Assembly: GCA_019751475.1 (NCBI GenBank)
Contig: JAIENH010000385.1
Coordinates: 1-8,731, forward strand
DNA: 8,731 nucleotides
Source: Cyclobacteriaceae bacterium
Lineage (GTDB): Bacteria > Bacteroidota > Bacteroidia > Cytophagales > Cyclobacteriaceae
Direction: 5' to 3'
Of the stretch, positions 1 to 7,147 are shown in pieces. Below the pieces are notes generated by a model. The model saw only the letters and a program-made list of their open reading frames with translations, did no database searches and was not told the DNA's origin. Position numbers and translations under genes: made by a program. How positions within the stretch are numbered: position 1 is the stretch's first letter; the number at the start of each line of letters is the position of its first letter.

Positions 1-1067
1 GCGTAATTGGGGTTTTAAACCGCGACATGCGATATGTATTTGCTGATGGGCAAGAACTTCACAGCATTGGGTTGACTAAAAATGATAATCGTGGTGAGCG
101 TGTTTTTGATAACATGCACCCTGCACTATCGCGTGAAGCGGAGCAGAAGTTACGCACGGTCTTCGAAGGCCAGCGAATTTCGTATGACATCGAGATAAAC
201 GGCAAGACATATGCCATTAGCTCAGTGCCCTTGCCGGATGAAGGTAGCACGATCAACGAGGTCATAGTAGTCATCCGGAACATCACGGAGCGGAAAAAAG
301 TGGAGAAGGAGCTGGTAAAATCTGTTGAAAAGGAGAAAGAGCTCAATGACATGAAGTCCAAATTTGTGACGATGGCTTCGCATGAATTTCGTACCCCCTT
401 AAGTACTATTCTTTCGTCTGTCTTTTTGCTGGAGAACTACGATCTGTCTGATCTGGAGAAGAACAAGCATGCTCACTTATCTAAAATCAAGCGATCGGTG
501 AATAATCTTACAGAACTTCTGAATGACTTTATTTCACTGGGCAAGTTGGAGGAAGGCCGCATTAAAGTAATCTATTCGGAAATCAATATTCGTGACTTTT
601 TAGAGGAACTGGTACCGGATATGGAGTTGATTCGCAAAGGAAACCAACGAATTCTATGCGAGTACTCTGGCGATGAAATTGAGGTGTTCCTCGACAAACA
701 GTTGTTGCGCAGCATTCTTTTGAATTTAATTAGTAATGCAATCAAATATTCCTCAATCGATTCAATCATTCGGCTGGAGGCTTCGCTTACAGAAAATAAC
801 CTGACAATAAAAGTGACAGATCAAGGCATTGGCATACCACCCGAAGAGCATAAGCATATTTTCAAGCGCTTCTATCGTGCTCATAACGCTGCCAATACGG
901 AAGGCACGGGTTTGGGCTTGAACATCATAAAAAAGTACGTGAGGCTAATGAAGGGCACTATCGAATTCCAAAGTAAGTTGAACGAGGGTACCACCTTTAC
1001 GGTCACTTTTCCGCGCATGAAAACCGAAGACACCAAACAAAAACCAATAAACCACCAAACGCCATGA
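1..1067 (+). CDS. PAS-domain sensor histidine kinase, 5' end missing
   Basis: This is a sensor kinase that should autophosphorylate on histidine and pass the phosphate to the regulator encoded next. The reading frame is open to the window edge (first full codon at base 3) and the translation before the first Met at base 27, VIGVLNRD, continues a PAS fold, so the true start lies upstream. Numbering from that Met, the PAS domain ends near residue 90 (VVIRNITERK) and a short helical linker follows. The H box MASHEFRTPL carries phosphoacceptor His119, the N box NLISNAIKYS has Asn237, G1 is DQGIGIP (265-271), the F box is FKRFYRA and G2 is GTGLGL (293-298), so the kinase core is intact. No transmembrane segment lies in the visible part; whether the missing N-terminus is membrane-bound or has more PAS domains is unknown. 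The TGA stop overlaps the next ATG (ATGA), indicating translational coupling. The stimulus cannot be inferred. Confidence 0.95.
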   Translation, partial: VIGVLNRDMRYVFADGQELHSIGLTKNDNRGERVFDNMHPALSREAEQKLRTVFEGQRISYDIEINGKTYAISSVPLPDEGSTINEVIVVIRNITERKKVEKELVKSVEKEKELNDMKSKFVTMASHEFRTPLSTILSSVFLLENYDLSDLEKNKHAHLSKIKRSVNNLTELLNDFISLGKLEEGRIKVIYSEINIRDFLEELVPDMELIRKGNQRILCEYSGDEIEVFLDKQLLRSILLNLISNAIKYSSIDSIIRLEASLTENNLTIKVTDQGIGIPPEEHKHIFKRFYRAHNAANTEGTGLGLNIIKKYVRLMKGTIEFQSKLNEGTTFTVTFPRMKTEDTKQKPINHQTP

Positions 1068-2104
1068 ACACAATTTTAGTAATCGAGGACAACCAGGAAA
1101 TGGCGGAGAATATCTCGGCCATTCTCCAACTAGGGAAATATGCCGTACTGACAGCACCCAACGGCAAAGCGGGCGTAGAGGCCGCGCAACAGATGCATCC
1201 AGACCTGGTACTTTGCGATATTATGATGCCGGAACTGGATGGATACGGTGTTCTACACTTGCTTAACAAAGACCCGGAAACGGCCAACATTCCATTTGTG
1301 TTTCTCACCGCCAAAGCCGACAAGAGCGATTTTAGGGCGGGTATGAACCTGGGTGCAGATGACTACGTCACCAAACCTTTTGATGGCTTTGACTTGCTCA
1401 AGGTTGTGGAGATGAGGCTGAAGAAAAATGCCATGATGAAAGCAACGTATGAAAACAATATTGATGGCATAAACAACTTTTTCAGTCATGCCAAAGAACT
1501 TCAGGAGTTCAAGAAACTTTCGGAGAGCCGACCGGTGCGAAATTGTAAGAAAAAAGAATTTCTCTTTATGGAGGGACAAAATCTAAATGACCTCTATTTT
1601 GTCAATAGCGGCAAAGTAAAGACCTACAAATCGAATGGGGAAGGGAAGGAGTTAATCACCGGTATTCATGGTGCGGGCAGCTACCTGGGTTATGTTTCAT
1701 TAGTGGAAGGATCGGCTTCTCATGAGACGGCTATTGTGCTGGAAGACGCGGAAATTGCATTTATCCCTAAACAAGATTTCCTGTCCTTACTGTATTCCAA
1801 TAAAGAAGTGGCGCAGAAGTTCATCAAATTACTTTCGAATAATTTGGCAGAGGCCGAAGGGCGTTTGCTGGATATCGCCTATCAATCTGTGCGACAACGC
1901 GTAGCAGGCACGTTGTTAAAATTGAGTGGAAAAGCTGACCTCGTTACGGTGGTGCGAAGAGACATTTCCAGCCTGGTGGCTACCGCTACCGAGTCGCTCA
2001 ATCGCACCCTGGCGGATTTTAAAGACGAAGGACTCATTGATCTTTTGCCCGATGGTATCCGCATACTCAACGCTGCCAAGCTCGAAAAGGTGGTGCGTCT
2101 TTAA
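1064..2104 (+). CDS. Response regulator with receiver, Crp/Fnr-type sensor fold and HTH output
   Basis: This 346-residue protein is a two-component transcription factor. Residues 1-120 form a receiver: acidic pair Glu8/Asp9, phosphoacceptor Asp52 in LVLCDIMMPELDG, Thr82 and Lys104 in TKPF. Residues about 150-265 match a cyclic-nucleotide-binding beta roll (FMEGQNLNDLYFVNSGKVK), followed by a long dimerisation-type helix and a Crp-type winged helix at about 275-335 with the recognition helix around ATESLNRTLADF. Glu310 and Arg314 sit where Crp/Fnr proteins read a TGA half-site; Asn313 replaces the Ser common in Fnr. The phosphate-binding cassette looks degenerate: after Gly209 comes Tyr rather than Glu, and the usual Arg-Ser/Ala pair is replaced by SHET. 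No Fnr-like cysteine cluster is seen, so phosphorylation is the likelier input than cAMP or an iron-sulfur cluster (inference). It overlaps the kinase gene by four bases. It is the obvious candidate to bind the palindromes at 3485 and 7148. Confidence 0.93.
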   Translation: MNTILVIEDNQEMAENISAILQLGKYAVLTAPNGKAGVEAAQQMHPDLVLCDIMMPELDGYGVLHLLNKDPETANIPFVFLTAKADKSDFRAGMNLGADDYVTKPFDGFDLLKVVEMRLKKNAMMKATYENNIDGINNFFSHAKELQEFKKLSESRPVRNCKKKEFLFMEGQNLNDLYFVNSGKVKTYKSNGEGKELITGIHGAGSYLGYVSLVEGSASHETAIVLEDAEIAFIPKQDFLSLLYSNKEVAQKFIKLLSNNLAEAEGRLLDIAYQSVRQRVAGTLLKLSGKADLVTVVRRDISSLVATATESLNRTLADFKDEGLIDLLPDGIRILNAAKLEKVVRL

Positions 2105-2132
2105 GCGGTAGAGAAGCTATGTGTTGTGCGAG

Positions 2133-2945
2133 TTACTGGTGGAATATGAATAGCGGATAATCTGCATAAGAACTCAATTTCTTGATTACGCTTTTATGAA
2201 AGAGCGTTTGTATCAGGTTGGGACTCAATGAACACAAGGCTAACATGTCGGTCTTGTTTCGCACCACGTAGTTATTGATAGCATCGATGACATCATCAGA
2301 GTAAATGGTGTCAAACTGAATATCCGTGATTTCCGTTTGAGACTTGATACTCTGTTCCACGGCCTTTGCATTAACCTCCGCCTCACGAGTATACAGACCT
2401 TTCACTTGTAGTATCGTTGTTCTTGCGCCCAACCATTTTACCCATTTTTCTAGTTGCGATAATGGAAGCTTTTGCTCGTGCTCATAATCAAAGGCGAATA
2501 CAACCGTTGATATATCTTCATACCCATGGCTGTTCGGAACTAGTAAAACAGGAATGGAGGCGTCACGTGCCACCTGGTACGAGTTCGAGCCTACAAAGAA
2601 TTGATAATAGTCGTCTGCTCCATTGGTGCCCATCACAATCAGGTTAAAATCATGAGCTCTTGCTGCAATGATTTCACTGAGGCTCTTGTTGGAGGGTTCC
2701 ACTTCAGACAGGCAACTGATTTTAAACACTTGCATGACTTTGTAACTCTGGTCCTCCAGGCGATGGCGGGCAGTTGCGGTAGCCATGTACTTGCCTTTTA
2801 TCACCTCTTCCAGTGGAAGGGAAAGGATGGATTGAACATTCAGCAAGGTGAGTTCAGCACCCACCTTCTTACATAGCTTGGCAGCATAGGCGATTGCCTG
2901 ATCGGCTGTTTCTGAAAAATCGGTTGGGCAAAGTATTTTTTTCAT
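2133..2945 (-). CDS. Tandem-domain universal stress protein (UspA family)
   Basis: A 270-residue cytoplasmic protein with two Usp domains. The first opens with MKKILCPTDFSETADQAIAYA, the classic Usp beta1-alpha1 start, and at 106-120 has GTNG followed by nine residues and GS, which fits the ATP-binding pattern G-2x-G-9x-G(S/T). The second domain (about 145-270) keeps the fold signature (VVFAFDYEHEQ near its start, YPLFIFHQ at its end) but lacks the glycine pattern, so probably only the first half binds nucleotide. Double-domain Usps of this length are common in Bacteroidota; family members help cells survive starvation, oxidative or redox stress, but the biochemical role of this one is unknown. 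Its start is 12 bases after the stop of the upstream flavoprotein gene, so the two are almost certainly co-transcribed. It converges on the response regulator gene with only 28 bases between stops, and no clear terminator hairpin is seen there. Confidence 0.93.
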   Translation of the reverse strand: MKKILCPTDFSETADQAIAYAAKLCKKVGAELTLLNVQSILSLPLEEVIKGKYMATATARHRLEDQSYKVMQVFKISCLSEVEPSNKSLSEIIAARAHDFNLIVMGTNGADDYYQFFVGSNSYQVARDASIPVLLVPNSHGYEDISTVVFAFDYEHEQKLPLSQLEKWVKWLGARTTILQVKGLYTREAEVNAKAVEQSIKSQTEITDIQFDTIYSDDVIDAINNYVVRNKTDMLALCSLSPNLIQTLFHKSVIKKLSSYADYPLFIFHQ

Positions 2946-2957
2946 AACTGTTCGGGG

Positions 2958-3407
2958 TTATTGCTTTTCAAATCTTCCACTACGCTCCGTGATTTTGATT
3001 CTGTACACAATTGCCTTTGATCCTTTCTCCACAATATGTGGAGCCATCGAATGATGTGACGATTTTACCGTCTCGCTGGCCATGAGGGGCATCAGCCTGT
3101 CCATTAGGATCTTCATGCCTTTCTCTTGTGAGTGAACATCTTTCAGTTCCTCATATTCGCCCCATATAATGACACTTCGCCAGTTGGCCATATTATCCAT
3201 AACATCCACCTCGAAGCATACGTTTGGATTCTTTCGCATCATACTGATTTTCATTCCTTCGCGTGTGTGTAGGTAAATGTATTTCCCATCATAGGCGTAT
3301 GTCACAGGTACTACATATACTTTACCATCCGCGAAACAGCCAATCCGCCCGATTACCTCGCTGTGCAACACATGTTCAATTTGACTTTCGGTCAAGTTTC
3401 CAAGCAT
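2958..3407 (-). CDS. FMN-binding split-barrel protein, pyridoxamine 5'-phosphate oxidase / NimA-like
   Basis: A 149-residue protein of the PNPOx-like split-barrel family, in the subgroup annotated as NimA-like flavoproteins. The pattern GRIGCFADGKVYVVPVTYAY, then IYLHTREGMKISMMRKNPNVCFEVD, then WRSVIIWGEYEEL is characteristic: flavin-binding strands, the His47 position shared with Nim proteins, and the conserved W-R-S-V strand. Such proteins bind FMN (some bind F420 or haem) as dimers and reduce small substrates; some reduce nitroimidazoles, but most are uncharacterised and this sequence does not prove drug resistance. No signal peptide is present. It is the first gene of an operon with the universal stress protein and has a well-formed promoter upstream (a -7 box at 3433-3440, a TTG at 3458-3460, and a Crp-like palindrome at 3485-3498). 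The predicted leader is only about 20 bases long. Confidence 0.9.
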   Translation of the reverse strand: MLGNLTESQIEHVLHSEVIGRIGCFADGKVYVVPVTYAYDGKYIYLHTREGMKISMMRKNPNVCFEVDVMDNMANWRSVIIWGEYEELKDVHSQEKGMKILMDRLMPLMASETVKSSHHSMAPHIVEKGSKAIVYRIKITERSGRFEKQ

Positions 3408-3432
3408 GGCATTTGTCTTTTTGAGTATGCTC

Positions 3433-3460
3433 CAAAGCTACAGTCACTCCAAAAAATCAA
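3433..3460 (-). promoter_or_regulatory. Predicted Bacteroidota-type promoter of the flavoprotein-Usp operon
   Basis: Read on the minus strand, TAGCTTTG (3440 down to 3433) is a perfect TAnnTTTG -7 element. A TTG lies exactly 17 bases upstream (3460-3458), the spacing described for Flavobacterium promoters. The start of transcription would be near 3426, about 20 bases before the ATG at 3407. The TTG lies inside an inverted repeat and a Crp-like palindrome sits further upstream, so regulation by activator or repressor is plausible. Confidence 0.6.
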
Positions 3461-3476
3461 CCATGACAGTGGTTGA
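3457..3476. repeat. Perfect 7-bp inverted repeat overlapping the -33 region
   Basis: TCAACCA (3457-3463) and TGGTTGA (3470-3476) are exact reverse complements separated by six bases. The centre, 3466.5, lies about 40 bases upstream of the predicted transcription start of the flavoprotein operon, and one arm contains the -33 TTG. This position suits either an operator for a second regulator or a class II activator site. It is not followed by a T run and stands upstream of the promoter, so it is not a terminator. Seven-base arms can arise by chance. Confidence 0.4.
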
Positions 3477-3484
3477 ACGTGGAA

Positions 3485-3498
3485 ATGACTTTTGTCAT
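3485..3498. promoter_or_regulatory. Perfect Crp/Fnr-like palindromic operator upstream of flavoprotein-Usp operon
   Basis: ATGAC-TTTT-GTCAT has perfectly complementary five-base arms with a four-base spacer, the geometry of an Fnr box (TTGAT-N4-ATCAA) with the shared TGA core. It matches the site at 7148-7161 at 12 of 14 positions. Its centre (3491.5) is 58.5 bases upstream of the last G of the -7 box, or about -65 from the predicted start, a class I activator position. The neighbouring receiver-Crp regulator is the likely ligand, which is inference. Confidence 0.6.
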
Positions 3499-3534
3499 CC
3501 GAGAATGAAAAACAATGCTACGTACCTTCAAAAA

Positions 3535-3987
3535 TCACTGCCCATACTTCAGGGTCAATGCCAACTGGCCTGCATGATAGGCCGTGTGTGAAATAATTCG
3601 ACCTATGGCTTCCGCTTTTGTTTTAGTGCCAAACTCTTTTGTGGTGATTGTTTGCTGCCAAGTATCATCCGTCTGCTTTTCGATAATTGCCTTCAGAATA
3701 TCAGAAGCGCTGCTTTGATATTCCAGCAACTCCGTGAGATTAATCCATTCTCCCGTATCATGTTGGGCAATTACTGTTTTCGCCAGCACCTTTACCTCAG
3801 TAGCACCGAAGACGTTTTTAGCAAAAAGTAATTCTACATCTCCTATATGCCGAATAAGAAAGCCTGCACTATTCTTAGTATTTATCAGTTTTTTGGTGAG
3901 ATCCTCCTGCTTTATATCTTTCAATAAATTAGAAAATCGAGTACGTGCCTCTGCCCAGGTTTGCAAGTATGCTTGTGTTATTGTCAT
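3535..3987 (-). CDS. DinB-fold four-helix-bundle protein, putative metal-dependent
   Basis: A 150-residue cytoplasmic protein of the DinB/YfiT-like superfamily. Three histidines occupy the usual metal-binding pattern: His47 in LIRHIGDVE, and His134 and His138 in SHTAYHAGQLAL near the C-terminus. That last motif is the family hallmark. Superfamily members include bacillithiol- or mycothiol-dependent transferases and damage-induced proteins, but the substrate of this one cannot be inferred. It begins 41 bases after the stop of the ABC ATPase gene on the same strand. The gap is A/T-rich, and I see no TAnnTTTG element or clear terminator in it, so it may be the last gene of the efflux operon. Downstream, before the next promoter, no hairpin terminator is evident. 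Confidence 0.88.
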   Translation of the reverse strand: MTITQAYLQTWAEARTRFSNLLKDIKQEDLTKKLINTKNSAGFLIRHIGDVELLFAKNVFGATEVKVLAKTVIAQHDTGEWINLTELLEYQSSASDILKAIIEKQTDDTWQQTITTKEFGTKTKAEAIGRIISHTAYHAGQLALTLKYGQ

Positions 3988-4028
3988 AGCTATTTAATTT
4001 TTTAATGAGTGTTTAAAAAAAACATTAC

Positions 4029-4712
4029 TTATTGTTTGATAATTCGCCCATCCTCCATTTCAATGATTCGATGAGTGTTTTGAGCGAACTCGGGGTCATG
4101 TGTTACCACGAGTAGTGTCTGCTTGTTTTCATCTGCCAGTTTTTTAAAAGTATCAAATACGATCTGGCCATTTTTCTTATCCAGGTTTCCGGTAGGCTCA
4201 TCGCACATGATGATGCTGGGGTTGTTGATAAGTGCCCGTGCAATGGCTACGCGCTGCTTTTCACCTCCGGAGAGTTGCTTTGGTTTTTTCTCTGCTAATG
4301 AATCGATACCTAGTGTGGTAAGACGATCCTCGGCATGACGCTTAACCTCAGCTTCCGGAAGATGGCCTAATTTTAGACCGGGCAGCATCACGTTTTCTAA
4401 TACTGTAAACTCATTGAGTAAGTAATGAAACTGAAAGACAAACCCAATTTTTTCGTTTCGTACTTGTGCCAATTGCTTTTCGTTTCGATCGCGCATGTTC
4501 TCACCTTGAATAAACAAATCTCCTTCATAGTCGGTGTCCATGGTGGAGAGTATGTAAAGCAGAGTTGATTTTCCGCAACCTGACTTGCCGGTAATGGAAA
4601 CAAATTCCCCTTTCTTGATCGAGAATGAAATGTCCTTCAGCACCGGGATAGTCACGGGATCGTGAAAGCTCTTATGGATGTGGTGCGCTTGAAGGACGGT
4701 AGGCTCGTTCAT
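4029..4712 (-). CDS. ABC transporter ATP-binding protein, LolD/MacB type
   Basis: This is the cytoplasmic ATPase that powers the adjoining FtsX-type permease. Numbering from a GTG at 4727, Walker A is GKSGCGKST (47-55), the Q loop is Gln99, the signature is LSGGEKQR (152-159), Walker B is IIMCDE (172-177) with catalytic Glu177, and the H loop is His210 in [14 protein letters not shown] is typical of the MacB/LolD/FtsE class. Two starts are possible: GTG at 4727, overlapping the permease stop by 11 bases, or ATG at 4712, four bases after that stop. I prefer the ATG, which gives 227 residues, because the ABC fold begins only after it ([11 protein letters not shown]) and a TAAGGA stretch lies just before it, though unusually close. 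Order and overlaps put it third in an adaptor-permease-ATPase operon. Confidence 0.93.
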   Translation of the reverse strand: MNEPTVLQAHHIHKSFHDPVTIPVLKDISFSIKKGEFVSITGKSGCGKSTLLYILSTMDTDYEGDLFIQGENMRDRNEKQLAQVRNEKIGFVFQFHYLLNEFTVLENVMLPGLKLGHLPEAEVKRHAEDRLTTLGIDSLAEKKPKQLSGGEKQRVAIARALINNPSIIMCDEPTGNLDKKNGQIVFDTFKKLADENKQTLLVVTHDPEFAQNTHRIIEMEDGRIIKQ

Positions 4713-4716
4713 ATCC

Positions 4717-5976
4717 TTATTTGCCACGAATGATTATAACCGGGTCAACTCTGCTTGCCTTGCGGGAGGGTGCCCAGCCTGCCAGGTACGTGGTTAGCAA
4801 TGAAAAGATGGATCCGATAAAATAGAAAGCAAGATTATAGTCGATCGGGTATGTTTTGATGGTGGGCAGGGCAGCAGTGGTAAACGGTATGCGATCTATA
4901 ATTGAAGAAAGTAAAAATCCAAACAGAAGACCCAATATGCCGCCAAAGAAACCGATGCTCAAAGCGATGAGTAAGAAGATGCGATTTACATCAATACCCG
5001 CAAAGCCCGTAGCTTTTAGGATGGCTATAGAATCCATCTTCTCATAAATCATCATGTTTAAAATATTGTAGATACCAAATCCGGCCACAATCAGAAGGGT
5101 AACACCCACCGCATAGGAAATAAGCGTACGAATAAAAGAGCCTGTCTCAAATTGCGCATTGGCCGTTTGGATGTCTTCTACATCAACGCCAAAAAGCTGA
5201 TGATATTCCCGTGCCGCGGGAGGAGCCATATTTAGGTCTCGAAGTTTTACTTGAATATCGGTGACATACTCACTAGACTTACCAAGAATTTTCTGAGCTG
5301 TTCCCAATGAGGCGTAACTTTGCACTTTGTCAAATTCCCCAATACCTGATTGAAAAAAACCAACGACCTTCAATGAAAACCGGTCTTGCTTAGGAGTAGC
5401 AACTTGTACCACATCTCCGATGTTGGCAAGCAGTTTGGACGCAAGGCCCTTTCCGAGGATGATGCTATTGGGCGCTGTCTTAATCGCCAGCGCATCTCCT
5501 TCCACAACATAATCGCGAAAGTGAAACAAGTCGCTTTCCGCCTGCACGTCAATGCCATTTATTACACCTGAAATGTTGACCGCACCATCGTTAAAGAAAA
5601 CTTGCGTAGTTATTTTAGGAGCACAACCCAGTACGCGATTGTCTTTCTTCAAGGCCTGCATGATCGCACCGCTGTTGTATATCTCCTGGCGACCTCCGCT
5701 TGACTTAACGGAGCGGATGAAGTTGTAGCTTCCGCGAAATTCTTTTGATTCGTTTACAGGCTGGCGCTGATTGGGCTTTATGTCATTAAAGAGTCGCACG
5801 TGTGCCGTACGATTCAATACCAATCCGTCCAGCAGACCATTTAGTCCATTCATGAAACTCAGCAACGCGATAAACATGGTGATGCTGAAGGTTACACCGA
5901 TAGCGGCCACCAGCGTTTGCTTCCATCGCGCAAGCAATAGCGATTTCGCAATCCGGGTTATCAATCGCGCATTCAT
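4717..5976 (-). CDS. ABC transporter permease, FtsX/MacB/LolC family
   Basis: A 419-residue inner-membrane permease with type VII (MacB/LolCE) topology: one N-terminal transmembrane helix (about 21-44), a large periplasmic domain (about 50-280), and three C-terminal helices (about 283-308, 333-360 and 383-402). The cytoplasmic stretch YEKMDSIAILKATGF (311-325) after the second helix is the conserved ATPase-coupling segment, and the end AGWAPSRKASRVDPVIIIRG is the usual FtsX-family tail. These transporters use ATP to move substrates or lipoproteins from the periplasmic side (mechanotransmission) rather than across the inner membrane. Pairing with a membrane-fusion adaptor points to MacAB-like efflux rather than Lol sorting. 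Its ATG overlaps the adaptor stop as ATGA, indicating translational coupling. It lacks the fused ATPase of true MacB, which is encoded separately. The substrate is unknown. Confidence 0.92.
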   Translation of the reverse strand: MNARLITRIAKSLLLARWKQTLVAAIGVTFSITMFIALLSFMNGLNGLLDGLVLNRTAHVRLFNDIKPNQRQPVNESKEFRGSYNFIRSVKSSGGRQEIYNSGAIMQALKKDNRVLGCAPKITTQVFFNDGAVNISGVINGIDVQAESDLFHFRDYVVEGDALAIKTAPNSIILGKGLASKLLANIGDVVQVATPKQDRFSLKVVGFFQSGIGEFDKVQSYASLGTAQKILGKSSEYVTDIQVKLRDLNMAPPAAREYHQLFGVDVEDIQTANAQFETGSFIRTLISYAVGVTLLIVAGFGIYNILNMMIYEKMDSIAILKATGFAGIDVNRIFLLIALSIGFFGGILGLLFGFLLSSIIDRIPFTTAALPTIKTYPIDYNLAFYFIGSIFSLLTTYLAGWAPSRKASRVDPVIIIRGK

Positions 5977-7049
5977 AAGTTCGGTTTGTAGATAACATCC
6001 TCAGCCGTAAGTCCTTCTCGTATTTCTGCGCGCTGGTAATCCTTAAGTCCTACCACTACCTTTTTCAATCTCCCATTACTGAGAAGCACCATCGAATCAT
6101 TCATGAGATAGTTTCGAGGTATAGTCAGGGCCTTTTCCTGGGATCTCAAAATGATATTCGCTTCCGCGGATAAATGAGGATAAAGTACAGGAGGGCGGGT
6201 AACAAATTTCCCTTCCACCGTGAATGACCGTGACGGCTCATCCATTATGGGCTCAATGTTGTCGACCCTGGCTTCGAACACCTGACCCTTATAGCTATCC
6301 ATGCTATAGACTATTTTTTGACCCTTGTGTATCTGGGCGATATCATACTCATCAATTTTCATCTCCAGCAAAAAGTCATTGGCGTCTCCTATTACAGCCA
6401 CCGGATTGAGCGTGTTGGCAAATTCTCCCTGCTCCTTCAAAATCTTAAAGACCTTGCCATCAATTTCTGATTTCACGAGGTAGTCAGCAGCTTGGGCAGA
6501 ACTTATTCTCAAATTGGTCGTGGCTTGTTTGGAAGTAAATTCAAGCTGACGCTTCAGATCTTCGTATCGAACTGTGGCAGACTCGTAACTGGCTTTGGAG
6601 TTTTTATACGATAATTCGCGTTGCTCAAAGTCAATACGACTGCCCACACCTTGTTTCCATAAGTTTTGCTGTCGTTCAAAAAGCAAGGAATCATTTTTCA
6701 ATTTGCTTCGAGCCAACTCCACCTGCGCCTTGGCCTCTCCGAGTTTGTTGGAGTTTGCTTTCAGGTCAGCGTAGTCGGCCGCATATTTAGCATTCAAAGC
6801 CTGCAGCCTGGACGGTTCGTTTAACAGTCGCATGATGGGCGATCCTTTTCTTACCGTATCACCTTCATTCACCAGGATTTCGTGCACGAGTCCGGCTACA
6901 GAAGTATACACTTGGTACTGACCTTTGCTTTTGATTACGCCAGAGGCATAGACTGATTCTGATATGGGGCCAACAACCGGACTGGTTTTTTCAACATTGC
7001 GCGAGCAAGACAAAAGCAAGCTGCCTGTCAGTAAAAAAATGATTCTCAT
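5973..7049 (-). CDS. Periplasmic adaptor (membrane fusion) lipoprotein of a MacA/HlyD-type efflux system
   Basis: A 358-residue secreted lipoprotein that should link the inner-membrane ABC permease to an outer-membrane channel. The N-terminus is a short lipoprotein signal with a lipobox LLSC and lipidated Cys15. A half lipoyl motif follows (VAGLVHEILVNEGDTVRKGSP, about 51-71). Residues about 80-175 are an alpha-helical hairpin rich in heptads, and the second lipoyl half is near 190-215 (VKSEIDGKVFKILKEQGEF). After it come a beta barrel (225-300) and a membrane-proximal domain ending in EGLTAEDVIY. No outer-membrane TolC-like gene is in the window, so a channel must come from elsewhere. It is the first gene of the operon and lies divergently from the P-type ATPase, with a perfect -7 box and a Crp-like palindrome upstream. 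The coupled permease and ATPase genes support a MacAB-like assignment; cargo is not predictable. Confidence 0.9.
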   Translation of the reverse strand: MRIIFLLTGSLLLSCSRNVEKTSPVVGPISESVYASGVIKSKGQYQVYTSVAGLVHEILVNEGDTVRKGSPIMRLLNEPSRLQALNAKYAADYADLKANSNKLGEAKAQVELARSKLKNDSLLFERQQNLWKQGVGSRIDFEQRELSYKNSKASYESATVRYEDLKRQLEFTSKQATTNLRISSAQAADYLVKSEIDGKVFKILKEQGEFANTLNPVAVIGDANDFLLEMKIDEYDIAQIHKGQKIVYSMDSYKGQVFEARVDNIEPIMDEPSRSFTVEGKFVTRPPVLYPHLSAEANIILRSQEKALTIPRNYLMNDSMVLLSNGRLKKVVVGLKDYQRAEIREGLTAEDVIYKPNL

Positions 7050-7095
7050 GAAATAGATGCTGATCTGAAAAGATTCACGCTCAAAAATTTCCTTT

Positions 7096-7103
7096 CAAAT
7101 TTA
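7096..7103 (-). promoter_or_regulatory. Predicted -7 element of the efflux operon promoter
   Basis: On the minus strand, 7103 down to 7096 reads TAAATTTG, a perfect TAnnTTTG element, 46 bases before the adaptor ATG at 7049. No TTG occurs 17 to 23 bases upstream, so the promoter looks weak without an activator. A Crp-like palindrome is centred 58.5 bases upstream of its last G, the same distance as in the flavoprotein promoter. The predicted transcription start is near 7089. Confidence 0.5.
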
Positions 7104-7147
7104 GATGAGGGTGAGTATGGTCTGCGTGATCAGAGTCAGGTAAAAAC

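Noticed and set aside
1355..1370. ATGAC-TAC-GTCA inside the response regulator gene, similar to the operator
   Set aside because: The spacer is three rather than four bases and it encodes the conserved receiver segment DDYVTKP, so coding constraint explains it.
2105..2132. Possible bidirectional terminator between the convergent regulator and Usp genes
   Set aside because: The 28-base gap contains no inverted repeat of useful length and no T tract in either direction.
2601..2876. Plus-strand open frame of 91 codons opposite the Usp gene
   Set aside because: It lies wholly antisense to the well-supported Usp coding sequence and its composition is that of a shadow frame.
2958..3407. Calling the flavoprotein a nitroimidazole resistance (nim) gene
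   Set aside because: The family resemblance is clear but most members are not resistance determinants and nothing in the sequence distinguishes that activity.
3988..4028. Separate promoter for the DinB-fold gene
   Set aside because: The A/T-rich gap has no TAnnTTTG element on the minus strand; read-through from the ABC operon is simpler.
7061..7077. Imperfect hairpin TGATCT-GAAA-AGATTCA in the leader of the efflux operon
   Set aside because: Only six pairs with a bulge, and no T run, riboswitch-like conservation or start-codon masking can be shown; A/T-rich leaders often contain such pairs.
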